Positions 22,797 through 32,027 of a DNA stretch of 64,000 nt are shown here, piece after piece. The first letter of the stretch is position 1. Each line of letters opens with the position of its first letter. Position numbers and translations under genes: made by a program. Origin of the DNA: Tigriopus japonicus (lineage: Eukaryota > Arthropoda > Copepoda > Harpacticoida > Harpacticidae); NCBI GenBank assembly GCA_010645155.1, contig CM021320.1, positions 112,989-176,988 of the forward strand. Direction: 5' to 3'. The notes below the pieces were generated by a model. That model made no database searches. It saw nothing but the letters and a program-made list of their open reading frames with translations, and had not been told where the DNA came from.

Positions 22797-22950
22797 AGTT
22801 GAAAAACCTTCAAAATTAACCGAAAAAAGTTAAAAAACCTTCAAAAATACCCGGAAAAGTTAAAAAACCTTCAAAAATACCCGGAAAAGTTAAAAAAACC
22901 TTCAAAAATACCCAGAACTGTTGAACACCCTCAAATATACCCGGAATAGT
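22797..22950. repeat. Tandem repeat, unit of about 28-30 bp
   Basis: Four to five copies of a unit reading AGTTAAAAAACCTTCAAAAA followed by TACCCGGAA, with increasing divergence toward the right end of the element. Confidence 0.8.
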
Positions 22951-23464
22951 TGAAAATAGTCAAATAAATCCAAAATAGTCAAAAAAAGTCAAAAAAAAGT
23001 TGAATAACTTTTTCCCCCAGCCCTATGAGTGATGATTCATCACTCATCATCAGAAAGGACGGGCAAGCCTTTAATTGACCAAAAGTCCAAAATAACATTT
23101 GGGAATTTTTGTTAGAAAATGAATCTTGGAAATTTTATTGTTTGTTTTTTGTTTTGAGGAATCTTCATCAAAATCTACACGCAACACCTTTATCATTAAA
23201 TAAATCATTATGATACAGTAACTTTTTGAAGAAAAAAAAAAACATTTTTTGATGTTTAGTAATAACATTGATGCCCGGTGGATGATTTTTTGTGAAATTT
23301 AAAGGTAAAAATAAGTAATGGAACAAAATTTATTTCTGTCGATGACATCCGCACGAGACATGTTTACAAAAATCCGCTCGTCAGCTGACCTCGTTTGAGG
23401 CTTGTCAACAAATCTCAAAAACTGTTCCTTGTCTCCGAACTTGTCACAACCAAAGGTAGTGAAA

Positions 23465-24033
23465 ATGAATAAATTAGAGAAAGGTGGATCGTTTGAAGCT
23501 TCCAAAAAAACAAAACGGACAAATGGAAACTATTGCTGTGTCGTGGGTTGTCGTAATAGTCAACGAAAGAATAAAGAAGTCAAATTCCACAAGTTTCCTG
23601 TTAACGATCATGAACGCAGAACCAGTTGGATAAAAGCTGTTAATAGACAAAACCTGAATGGGTCATTGTGGAATCCACCTAAAGGTAATTTCTAGTTACA
23701 AATTTAAGAAAGTTACCGCTAGTTTACCAAGCACCACTTGTTTGCTCATCACATTTTGTCGGAGGTTGCAAAAAGGACCAACTCGATAGTGCATCTTACG
23801 TACCCTCGATATTTCCGACTGCCCATGTCAAGGCCAAGACAACATGGGAAAAGGAGAGAAGCAACCGATACCGGAACCGAGAAATGGCCATGGAAGCCAA
23901 AAAACAGGAACAGATCATGAGGGAATTGTTGGAGAAGGCAGAGAGGACAGACTCCTGTGAAACAGATGAGTTTGACAGCACTTATGATCCGAATGACGAC
24001 TTTTTCTTGGATCCCAAACCAAGAGAACGATGA
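23465..24033 (+). CDS. THAP-domain part of the transposase
   Basis: Two exons, 23465-23684 and 23732-24033, around a very short intron (47 nt; donor GTAATT, acceptor ACCAAG; an alternative acceptor at 23722 would make it 38 nt). The joined product has a C2CH THAP zinc finger: CCVVGC, then FHKFPVNDHE, then SWIKAVNR, then VCSSHF supplied by exon 2. The His of the C2CH set is therefore separated from the first cysteines by the intron. After the finger comes a charged helical stretch (KKQEQIMRELLEKAERT) and an acidic segment. The frame stops at TGA 24031-24033, overlapping the ATG of the DDE frame by ATGA. In related transposons THAP and DDE are usually one protein, so this stop may be a one-base frameshift or a missed splice. 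THAP would bind the element ends. Confidence 0.7.
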
Positions 24034-25124
24034 TTGATGAAGAAACTCAAACCCTATTTCCTGAGCACAAATGTGGATTTATTTGGCTCTGTGAAACTGA
24101 GATTGTGGATAATATCACATCACAATCAACAATGGTCCAAATCCAGAGCACTCAAAGTATAGGAATCAACACGGACAGCATAAAACAAAGACCGAAAGGA
24201 AAAATGACTGTATGGAATGACAGTCGTCCGCAACTTCCCTCTCCTATTCAAATTCTTTCATTTGCTCTCAGACAATTTGAAGCCTTCACTGGAATTTCTA
24301 AAGATATATATCAATTTTTATTGTACAAATTGGGCAACAAGGTATCCGATTCAAGAGTTCTTTCAAGAGAGGAAAAGGTGGCAATGTTCTTTGTTAAATT
24401 AAAACTTAACGTCTCATTTGTGGCCCTAAGTGCCATGTTTAACGTGTCTGAGAGATTTGTTAGTTCGACCTTTGGAGAAGTTATAACACCACTTTCCGTA
24501 GTCTGTAACGAATTAGTTATTTGGTTTGACAAGAAAACCATTCAGGCAAGAATGCCACCACAATTCAAGGCTCTGTTTGGTGAAACCCGTGTCATTATAG
24601 ATGCTACAGAAGTGGAATGCGCACGACAAAACACCAATAAGAAGAGAGCTCAAACTTACTCCAACTACAAAGGAAGATTCACCGTGAAGTTCTTGGTTGG
24701 ATGTGCACCAAGTGGAGAGGTGACCTTCATCTCGAAAGGATTTGGGGGCCGCACTACGGACATGGAAATAACAATAAAGAGCGGGTTCATCAATTTGGTT
24801 GATCAGGGTGATGTAATTCTTGCCGACAAAGGATTCCCCCATATTGAAGCGAGGGTTCTGGAAGCCGGAGGAACCTTGATAATGCCCCCTTTCAAGCGGG
24901 GAGGTCGACAGTTCTCTCAAGAACAAAACGAGGAGGGGTATAAAATTGCCTGTGTTCGAGTCCATGTTGAGCGTGCTATTGGCCGACTCAAGCGATTCAT
25001 GGTTTTGGATTTCCTGCCTTGCCACATGCTCAAGTACATCGACAGATTGTTGATAATAATTGCAGGTGTTTGTAACCTTATGCCTGACCTCATTAATCAA
25101 GAAACTGATGACGATGTGAGGTGA
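24030..25124 (+). CDS. DDE transposase (DDE_Tnp_4 type)
   Basis: 364 codons, intact. An HTH-like block lies at about residues 105-150 (LSREEKVAMFF, FNVSERFVSSTF), matching the helix-turn-helix that precedes the nuclease in this family. The catalytic domain has the three acidic residues in family context: D in IIDATEVECA (about residue 190), D in VILADKGFPH (about 265) and E in VHVERAIGRLKRF (about 310). The N-terminal 60 residues include the QSIGINTDS segment that often links the THAP and DDE parts. The reading frame is open about 40 nt upstream of its ATG, overlapping the THAP frame, so a THAP-DDE fusion broken by one indel is likely. The protein would catalyse cut-and-paste transposition. 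Confidence 0.88.
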   Translation: MIDEETQTLFPEHKCGFIWLCETEIVDNITSQSTMVQIQSTQSIGINTDSIKQRPKGKMTVWNDSRPQLPSPIQILSFALRQFEAFTGISKDIYQFLLYKLGNKVSDSRVLSREEKVAMFFVKLKLNVSFVALSAMFNVSERFVSSTFGEVITPLSVVCNELVIWFDKKTIQARMPPQFKALFGETRVIIDATEVECARQNTNKKRAQTYSNYKGRFTVKFLVGCAPSGEVTFISKGFGGRTTDMEITIKSGFINLVDQGDVILADKGFPHIEARVLEAGGTLIMPPFKRGGRQFSQEQNEEGYKIACVRVHVERAIGRLKRFMVLDFLPCHMLKYIDRLLIIIAGVCNLMPDLINQETDDDVR

Positions 25125-25368
25125 TTATGTCACCCAAAGAAGTATGATCCGATGTTTTGAAGTATTGGTGTAAGAAAGTGTATTTGTAAAATGCAAATCC
25201 CATTACCGGTTATTAAACATAGTTAAACGTCATGTATGATTTCGCTAAACCATTAACAACAATGCCAATCCAACACCACACACGTTGTTATCATGCCTAG
25301 GATGGAAAACGAACTAATGCTGGCAAAATGTTAGTGAAAAACACGTTTTCCAACTTAGGGATGACAGT

Positions 25369-26634
25369 CTACAAGAAATCAACGTCAAAGGGGATTTGGA
25401 CTAGCTTCCAATCTTCAGAAGAGAACACGAAAAAATCGCAGACATCGACATTACAGACAAACATTTGAATCTGAATCTGAAAGTAATAAGGATGATTTTT
25501 AGGAATTGAGTTATTTTTTAAGTACGGGACAGATATTTCACTGTCACGGCAGCTTGATGGGCATTTGATCTCGAGAACCTTTGCTCTATCACCCATCAGA
25601 ACAATACCATCAGGCGTGGCGCAAAGCCATGGATATTTGGTGTGAACAAACACGCCCACTTCTTCAATAACTTGTCCCGTAATTTCCACATACTTCCTCT
25701 TTGCTAGAGCCTCTGTAGCTCGACCGTATTTAAAATTGGAATTGTCAGACAACGTTTGGAAAAAATATCGGAGTATTGTTTCGGACTTTCGGGCACTGAA
25801 AATTTGCTTGGCCTTAGAAGCAGTAATCCGATTCTTTCGTGCTTGAAACCATGATTTCTTGGATGATTGACCAATTGTAGCCTTGCACAATATAACTGAA
25901 GATGCCTTATCACATACAACAAACTTCGTGTAGAATTCAGCTTGCTTGGATTCTAAGGTTAATTCATCATGTTCTTGAAGCGTATCAATGGTCTTGGGAT
26001 CATCAAAGAGTCTCTCTACCCCATAACATAAATTTGTCTCTTCTTCCGTCGTGTCTTTGATGATATTGACATCCGCAGACAGGCTTTTGAAGGTTGAGGC
26101 ATTACATAATCCGAACATTCTCAATTCATTCATTAAAACGGAGAGTCGGGCGGAGTTTTCTTCTGACTGAACAAATGGGTTTGTCCCAACGCTAGTATCC
26201 AATCCAAGGAGTTGTTCCACTGTTTCGCCTTTAGGATATTTCGATTGAAGGAGTTTTGAAGGTGCATGCCATAATTGTCTATCATTTGTTTGGCTCGTAG
26301 ACCTTTCTTCATTGATAAAGGAAAAAACTGCGGCACCATGTTTGCATTTGCCATTGCAACCTGCTTGGCAGGAGCAATGCGAAGACGTAATGGAACGAGA
26401 ATCAGGATCCAACTCAAAAGTTATAGTGTAAGGAGAAGATGTGCCAAATGAGGTAGTTGCAAAGCATTTGCTTGTGATGATGATTTTATCAGGTTCACGG
26501 GTTTCTTTGACGGCGAATACATTTCCTTTGATCTCTCGTCCTTTCTTGACTATTGTATCACGAAAAATAAGTCCCGATACCCTTTCAAATCCACCATCAA
26601 CGATGGTTATCTTCTTCACATTAAGACCAGCCAT
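25369..26634 (-). CDS. SWIM zinc finger - YqaJ-like nuclease of the transposon
   Basis: 421 residues from ATG 26634-26632. The frame extends 12 codons further up to a TTG just after an in-frame TGA, so an upstream exon may be missing. A SWIM finger lies at about residues 85-105 (CSCQAGCNGKCKH: CxC then CxH). The C-terminal half is a YqaJ/lambda-exonuclease (PD-(D/E)xK) domain with E in GRATEALAKRKY, D in ATPDGIV and ExK in LEIKCPSS, all conserved. YqaJ-type enzymes are 5'-3' exonucleases used by phages in recombination. In ISL2EU elements the nuclease accompanies the transposase but its role is unknown. The gene converges on the transposase gene within shared terminal inverted repeats. Confidence 0.85.
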   Translation of the reverse strand: MAGLNVKKITIVDGGFERVSGLIFRDTIVKKGREIKGNVFAVKETREPDKIIITSKCFATTSFGTSSPYTITFELDPDSRSITSSHCSCQAGCNGKCKHGAAVFSFINEERSTSQTNDRQLWHAPSKLLQSKYPKGETVEQLLGLDTSVGTNPFVQSEENSARLSVLMNELRMFGLCNASTFKSLSADVNIIKDTTEEETNLCYGVERLFDDPKTIDTLQEHDELTLESKQAEFYTKFVVCDKASSVILCKATIGQSSKKSWFQARKNRITASKAKQIFSARKSETILRYFFQTLSDNSNFKYGRATEALAKRKYVEITGQVIEEVGVFVHTKYPWLCATPDGIVLMGDRAKVLEIKCPSSCRDSEISVPYLKNNSIPKNHPYYFQIQIQMFVCNVDVCDFFVFSSEDWKLVQIPFDVDFL

Positions 26635-26850
26635 AGAAGTGTTTGGGACCAGAAAATGTTGGAGGGCCAATCAAACCTTGGTATGGAGCAACAATATTCT
26701 TTAGAATGACACCACTTGTTGTAATACGATATGGGTACTTAAAAGTTTGAAGAATCACCCCCAGGAAAGAACAGTTTTTGAGATTTGTTTACAAGCGTCG
26801 CGGCTAGTCAGCTGTGGCGCCGATTTTTGTTTACGTCTCTCGTGCGGATG

Positions 26851-27089
26851 TGACAGTCGAAAAAAAGCGACCTCTTTCCTTGAAATTCACAAGGTCTTAA
26901 TACTTAAATAGCGATGTAGCTATGTAAATAAATGTATTTCCTTTTACGGAGCTCAAACGAAAACGGAAAAAGCGGATGACGCTTTCGTGCCTATTTTTTG
27001 ACACAAATTAACGATTTCCGAATGGCAATCACAAAAGCTTTAAAAAGCTCAATAAAATTCCAAAATCCAAAAAAAATTGGATAAAGACC
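26851..27089. other. Spacer between ISL2EU element and LINE
   Basis: AT-rich, no ORF or repeat pairing was seen. Confidence 0.4.
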
Positions 27090-28750
27090 TAATCAGCCGA
27101 ATATTTGTATTGATAGTCAGGACACTCAATTGGAGGATGTGGTAGTAACAGATCAAGATGCTTTTGAGGCCATCAAGAGCTTAAAGCTCTCAAGTTCTCC
27201 TGGACCTGATGGTGTGACATCCCAGTTTTTGATGAAATGCTCACAGATTCTTGCCCCCGTTTTCTCGTACTTGATGCGTCGCATTTTAGATCAGGGCAAG
27301 TTTCCCTCTTCTCTAAAAGTAGCTAATGTCGTTTCAATTTTCAAGGGCGGAGATAAGTCACTCCCCAGTAATTATAGGCCCATTTCTCTGACTTCCAGTA
27401 TTGCAAAGGTCTTTGAGAAGATCATGAAGTCCAAGCTTGTTGAGTATTTGGAAGCCCATGATATCATTCCCCCAGGGCAGCATGGATTTCGAGCCCATTT
27501 TAGTACAGTCACCCAATTAGTTGACCATATCGAGCAGATCATTGAGGGTCTTGAAAGTCACGAGTCAGTTGATGTCTATCTTGACTTTGCCAAGGCCTTT
27601 GACAAGGTAGATCATGGTCTTTTGCTCGATCAACTCAAAGAGTTTGGGATCCAGGGTAAGGTCCTGAATTGGATTGGTAGTTTCATGAGTGATAGGAAGC
27701 AATTGATCAAGGTTGAAGGATCATTTAGTGGCATGTATGATGTCAAGTCAGGTTTTCCACAAGGTTCAATCTTAGGTCCGCTCCTGTTTATTCTCTTTAT
27801 TGCTCCTCTCCAGAAGTTTAGAACAAAAGCCAGTATTTCTTCATATGCTGATGACACAAAATTAGTTTGTGGAAGGAATGGTCAGGACTCAAAATGTTTA
27901 GTCGAGGACTTGGAGAAAGTCTACTCTTGGGTTGGTCAGAGTAATATGGCATTGAACGGGATGAAATTTCGCACAATGACGTATGGGACGTCCAAATTAG
28001 ATGTTCCACTCAAAGACAAAGGAGGTTGTGATATTGAGCAGGTCTCATCCATGAGGGATTCGGGAGTTGTCGTCCAAGATGATGGAAAGTTTGATGAGCA
28101 TATCCAGTTGAAAGTGGGGAAGGCATTTTAAACATGTGGCTGGATCTATCGCACTTTCAAGTCCAGAGATAGTATTACGATGAACAGAGTTTTCAAGTCG
28201 ATTGTTCAACCGCATCTTGAATATGCCTCACCCATTTGGGCTCCAATGAGTTCGGCAGGTTTGCAAAAGGTCGAGCAGGTTCAAAGATGTTTTACTAGGA
28301 ACATCACAGGAATGAGAGAGCTCTCGTATTGGGAGAGGCTCCAGAAGTTAGGGCTGTACAGTACTCAGAGAAGGTATGAAAAGTATCTTTTACTCTATTA
28401 TGTCTTCAAGAGCATTCATGGGCTCTGTCCTAGCTCCTAACCCAGGCTTTGAGATCAGTTGTAGTGATCGTAGAGGTTTTACTTGCCTTTTGAGAGCACC
28501 TCCAAATCCAAGGGAATCGAGACTAGTTCGAACAATGAAGTCCTCCTCTCTTCTTTATCGGGCTCCTTCATTGTTCAATTTGTTACCCATTAGTCTTCGT
28601 CAGGAATATGTAGGAGCTGATCCTCTAACAGCATTTAAGGCAGGATTGGACAAATTTTTGAATACTATTCCTGACCAACCCACCATTCAAGGATTGTACA
28701 GATCTGCCAACAGTAGGTCTTATGTTTTGTGTTCGGATATCTATGCTTGA
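27090..28750 (+). pseudogene. 5'-truncated non-LTR retrotransposon (LINE) reverse transcriptase
   Basis: A reverse transcriptase frame is open from about 27086. Motifs in order: SSSPGPDGVT, YRPISLTSSIAKVFE, GFRAHFSTVTQL, DFAKAFDKVDH, GFPQGSILGPLLF and the catalytic SSYADDTKL. The frame is cut by TAA at 28129-28131 but continues in the same frame to 28440. A one-base frameshift near 28420 moves the last part (GLDKFLNTIPDQP) to another frame, ending near 28750. The endonuclease domain is missing, as expected for 5' truncation. The thumb and C-terminal region resembles Jockey/CR1-like elements of arthropods (inference). A shorter relic of the same 3' end lies at 60850-60955. Confidence 0.88.
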
Positions 28751-29103
28751 AGCATACTTCATCAATTGACTTCCATCCCTTTTGAGTCTTTTTAACGTTT
28801 TCAGGCTTCTAAAATGACGCCATATGAATGTAAGCTTCTACGTATTAGATGTTTAAACCAAAATTTGATAAGAAATGCTCTAGCAGGCTTCAAATCCGCT
28901 TGAAGTCAATAATGGAAGCATGCTTGCAGCATGCCTTGGTACAGACAAAACATATGAGCTAGTAACTCATTGGCAGATCAAATTTCATATAAACGGTAAT
29001 TTTATAAACTACATGTATATTAATGATTAACTTTCTTTACAGGAAATCCCATTCCTTGTAGCGGTATTAAAAAATCCGCCCCCCCCCCAAAAAAATACAT
29101 TTT
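28751..29103. other. LINE 3' flank and a SINE-tail-like fragment
   Basis: The segment 29041-29075 (CCCATTCCTTGTAGCGGT, then a run of A and ATCCGC) matches 30226-30262 just after the tRNA-like array (GCATTCCTTGTAGTGGT, then ATCTGC). It may therefore be the tail of the same short repeat family. A C10 run followed by A7 lies near 29081-29097. Confidence 0.45.
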
Positions 29104-29186
29104 CAACGATGTAATTGTAATTAATTACATATTTCAACTATGTAATTGTAATGAATTACATATTTCAACTAAGTAATTGTAATTAG
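29104..29186. repeat. TAATTACAATTAC-type repeat, left half
   Basis: About 2.5 copies of a 30-bp unit (ATGTAATTGTAATTAATTAC followed by ATATTTCAACT). The same unit resumes at 30558, so the element at 29187-30557 has split it. Confidence 0.75.
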
Positions 29187-30557
29187 TAGAGCGGCCCAAA
29201 ATATTTAATTTTCAAGGCCAAATATTTAAATAATATTTAAGGAAAAAACATCAAAATATTTAAGAAAATATTTAAAAAGCACCCAAATATTTAAAAAATA
29301 TTTAAATTTGTAGGTATTCAGGGGAAATAAATTGATATTTTTAGACCTTCTTCTGTATTCAAAATCCAAATTTTTGATGAAAATTTTGCAACGACGAAAA
29401 TGCAGGTAGACAAATCTTTGGTGAAAAACATTCATACCATTTAGTGAAAATTGGTTATTCTTGACAGTCTTTATTTTTATCCTAGATTTAATCAAAATGT
29501 TATTGGCCAAGATTTGGTTGAACATTCAACCCAGAGTTTCCCGAATTTTCTTTTGGTTGGAGCTGTGCTTTTCTTTTCTAGATTCAAATCAAATCCGTTA
29601 ATGTAATTTTCAAGGCCAAATCATAAAAGTGCCGAGTGTAAGTGCTTTCCCTGATGGCCGAGGTTCGAATCCTGTTGGGGATGGAATTGAAACTGTCGGG
29701 AGAAATCCTCAAGGTACCCAGAGTGGCCACGCGTACTAGCGCGTTCTTAAAAGTGCCGAGTGTAAGTACTTCCCCAGGCGGCGTAGGTTCGAATCCTGTT
29801 GGGGATCGGATTGAAGCTGTCGGGAGAAATCTTTAAAAGGAAGCCAGAGTGGCCACGCGTACTAGCGCGTTCTTAAAAGTGCCGAGTGTAAGTGCTTCCC
29901 CAGACGGCGTAGGTTCGAATCCTGTTGGGGATCGGATTGAAGCTGTCGGGAGAAATCTTTAAAAGGAAGCCAGAGTGGCCACGCGTACTAGCGCGTTCGT
30001 AAAAGTGCCGAGTGTAAATGCTTCCCCAGATGACGTAGGTTCAAATCCTGTTGGGGATCGGATTGAAGCTGTCGGGAGAAATCCTTTTTAAGGAAGCCAG
30101 AGTGGCCACGCGTACTAGCGCGTTCTTAAAAGTGCCGAGTGTAAGTACTTCCCCAGGCGGCGTAGGTTCGAATCCTGCTGGGGGTCGGATTGAAGCTGTC
30201 GGGAGAAATCCTTCAATTTACGGGGAATCGCATTCCTTGTAGTGGTAAAAAAATCTGCAAAAAAAAAAATCGTCTAAGTATTTCTTTCCCACGCAGAATA
30301 CTTTCTCAATTTAGTTGTTGACTATTCACCTCAAAAATTGGCCTAATAATTTAAAAAAAGGGAGATTTTGAAAATTTTGTTTTGGGAAGGTCAGATTATT
30401 AGCCAATAGTTCAAAAGATATGCGGAAATCATGATGGTTCTTGATATAATTCAAAGAAACAAAGGGAATTTTCCTTTAGTTTTGGAAGAAAAAGCCCAAA
30501 TATTTAAAAAGTGCTCAATACGGTAAAATATTTAATTAAATATTTTCGGCCGCTCTA
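29187..30557. mobile_element. hAT-like element carrying a tandem tRNA-like array, 1.37 kb
   Basis: Terminal inverted repeats of 21 bp with one mismatch: TAGAGCGGCCCAAAATATTT at 29187 and the reverse complement of TAGAGCGGCCGAAAATATTT ending at 30557. The flanking 8-mers GTAATTAG (29179-29186) and GTAATTAA (30558-30565) agree at 7 of 8 positions, fitting a hAT target duplication. Both subterminal regions are rich in AAATATTTAA words. No transposase is encoded. The centre holds five tandem tRNA-like modules. Confidence 0.75.
29623..30213 (+). repeat. Five tandem tRNA-derived (SINE-like) modules, about 126-bp period
   Basis: Five modules each contain a Pol III B-box-like GGTTCGAATCCTG (GGTTCAAATCCTG in the fourth) at 29662, 29786, 29912, 30038 and 30165, so the period is 124-127 bp. 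Each is preceded by GTGCCGAGTGTAAGTGCTTC. Between modules is CAGAGTGGCCACGCGTACTA and GCGCGTTC, which resembles an A box (TGGCC start). The TAGGTTCGAATCCTG segment resembles the T arm of tRNA-Ser/Leu-like genes. After each B box comes GATCGGATTGAAGCTGTCGG. This looks like a tRNA-derived SINE head multiplied in tandem; it does not fold as a functional tRNA by eye. Confidence 0.75.
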
Positions 30558-30626
30558 GTAATTAATTACATATTTCAACTAAGTAATTGTAATTAATTAC
30601 ATTTTCAAGTAATTGACCCAACCCTG
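30558..30626. repeat. TAATTAC-type repeat, right half ending in hAT-like terminus
   Basis: This continues the 30-bp unit from 29104-29186 and ends CAAGTAATTGACCCAACCCTGG. The reverse complement of that end, CAGGGTTGGGTCAATTACTT, resembles the start of well-known arthropod hAT MITEs. The left terminus of this outer element was not found. Confidence 0.55.
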
Positions 30627-30671
30627 GTTTCCCTTTGTCATTTTTCCCACAGAGTTCTAGAAGAGATCTGA

Positions 30672-31093
30672 ATTCTGGAGATACCAGAGCAGGCCGGTCA
30701 TGAAATTTCATCGTGGGCAGAAAGAGCCATTTGTCATCGGCAACGAGTTGAAACTTGCCCAAACGAACGTATTGTAGAAGGCAAAAAAAGTCTTGTGGCT
30801 CCTTTCTAAGCTTTGCTCTTCCCAGATTATATTAAGGTGCTCAATAAATATGATAATTTAATTCACAGGCATAAATTCACACAATGAAAGGATTTGGCAT
30901 TGAAAATCCGTCTTGCCAGTTTTGATTGTACTATGATCTTCCACTTGTTTGGGCAAGTATTTCACAATATTCTTCGGAAATATTTGCCTTTTCACGCAAC
31001 TTCTGGCTAGCCTTGGGAGTAAACAAGGCAAACAGAATGACGAGAATGACCTCTCTATAGACCTCTATGATTTTTCCTCGGCAGGGTCCCGCG
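30672..31093. repeat. Dispersed tail-to-tail ORF repeat, copy 2 (inverted)
   Basis: Reverse-complement counterpart of 6680-7106. On the - strand the frame reads IEVYREVILVILFALF, then QKLREKANISEEY and TSGRS-stop. On the + strand, converging on it, the frame reads EIPEQAGHEISSWAE and VETCPNERIVEG. Non-coding sequence between the two frames is also conserved (ATGCCTGTGAATT, GCCAAATCC), so the unit moved as one piece. Confidence 0.6.
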
Positions 31094-32027
31094 TTTACGC
31101 GGTGTTGGAATCGTGTCATAGAATTCTACTGATCATCAGGGCCAATATTCTCAATTAGTTCTCTGGTGCTTTAAGTCTTACTTCAAGTACCAACTAACTA
31201 CTAAGCTTCAGAGACTTGAAGTACCAAGTACGAATTGGGAATGCGGTCCCTGGAAGTACGAAACAATAGTTACCCCCTAGGTGTGGCGTCAATGTCTCAC
31301 ATAATTGAAACTCTGATATTAGGTGAATATCAACAGATTTATTTCATATAATTACATTCTGATGCCAAAGTTGGGGTTGATTTTTAAGGGAGAATGGCTT
31401 TCGAAAATGATGATTAAATAAGGAATGCCTCTGGCACAAATGTTGTAGGATTCTCTTTGAAACAGGATGAAAGGTTGTTGTTGACGCAAGTGGTATTTTA
31501 TAATCTTTTAGAAAATGAATTAAGTCTAATTTTGATCCACAAAACGGATAGGTTCACAGATAAAGAACAGATTCTGGCACGATTGAAGGAGATTTGGGAG
31601 CAAATTGAGACTAGAAATGGCGTCTTCCATGGATATTCATAAGGAGGGACGTGACAGTCTAGCTTGGTTCCCTTTTTTGTAGCAATTCTATCACGATTAT
31701 GGAATGATCGATGAAGTTGACATTGTTTTTCCAGGCTTCAGCATATTTGCGGCAATGCCCGCCTCACTGATCCAATGATCCTCACGGCAACTGGTCATAT
31801 TTCTGAGTGAATGCTCTCAATGTACGATAAATAAATAACATGGAACAAAACAAATGTTAACAGCGATAATTTTTTATCGTTGAAGATGCGGCAGTTGTAG
31901 ACAACAGTGTTTGCAATAGTGGCAGAGGAAGAAGAAGCATGAAAGTTGGAGTAATGATTGTAAGTGTATCTGACCCTGGGTTTTGAAACTTGTTGAACAT
32001 TTGCGTGACTTGACCTGTTCCCTCTGA
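31094..32027. other. Intergenic, 3' of peroxidase 2
   Basis: No recognised gene. A 61-codon + strand frame (31457-31642) has coding-like composition (EQILARLKEIWEQIE) but no identifiable family. No - strand AATAAA was seen close to the peroxidase stop; one candidate (TTTATT near 31338) is about 690 nt away. Confidence 0.4.

Larger units (their letters stand above)
21923..23025. mobile_element. hAT-like non-autonomous element, 1.1 kb
   Basis: A perfect 20-bp terminal inverted repeat: TAGGGCTGGGGGAAAAAGTT at 21923-21942 and its reverse complement at 23006-23025. The interior is non-coding and holds a long inverted repeat (22184-22431) and a tandem array (22797-22950). No direct 8-bp duplication flanks it. 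Instead both flanks carry ATCATCACT-like sequence in inverted orientation, and on the right a perfect 11-bp-arm palindrome (ATGAGTGATGA, T, TCATCACTCAT) at 23025-23047 abuts the end. The hAT assignment rests on the TAGGGCTG start shared with the proven hAT element at 39225. Confidence 0.65.
23346..26850. mobile_element. ISL2EU-type DNA transposon, 3.5 kb
   Basis: The terminal inverted repeats are CATCCGCACGAGA at 23346 and its reverse complement ending at 26850. Weaker similarity continues for almost 50 bp (a GTTTACAAAAATC / GTAAACAAAAATC core, then CAGCTGAC). A TGA trinucleotide abuts both ends (23343-23345 and 26851-26853) and may be the target duplication. The element encodes a THAP/DDE transposase on + and a SWIM-YqaJ nuclease on -, convergent with about 245 bp between stops. 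This pairing of a transposase with a YqaJ-type nuclease is the hallmark of the ISL2EU superfamily. The catalytic residues of both enzymes are present. Only the junction between the THAP and DDE frames is disturbed. Confidence 0.85.

Noticed and set aside
22797..22950. CRISPR-like array
   Set aside because: Units are contiguous, diverging tandem repeats without spacers, in a eukaryotic transposon.
24513..25100. 195-codon - strand ORF opposite the transposase
   Set aside because: Antisense shadow; the + strand has the intact DDE motifs.
29662..30175. Five functional tRNA genes
   Set aside because: B boxes are good, but no acceptor stem pairing or regular anticodon arm could be drawn, and the units are tandem with long extra sequence; a tRNA-derived repeat is the better call.
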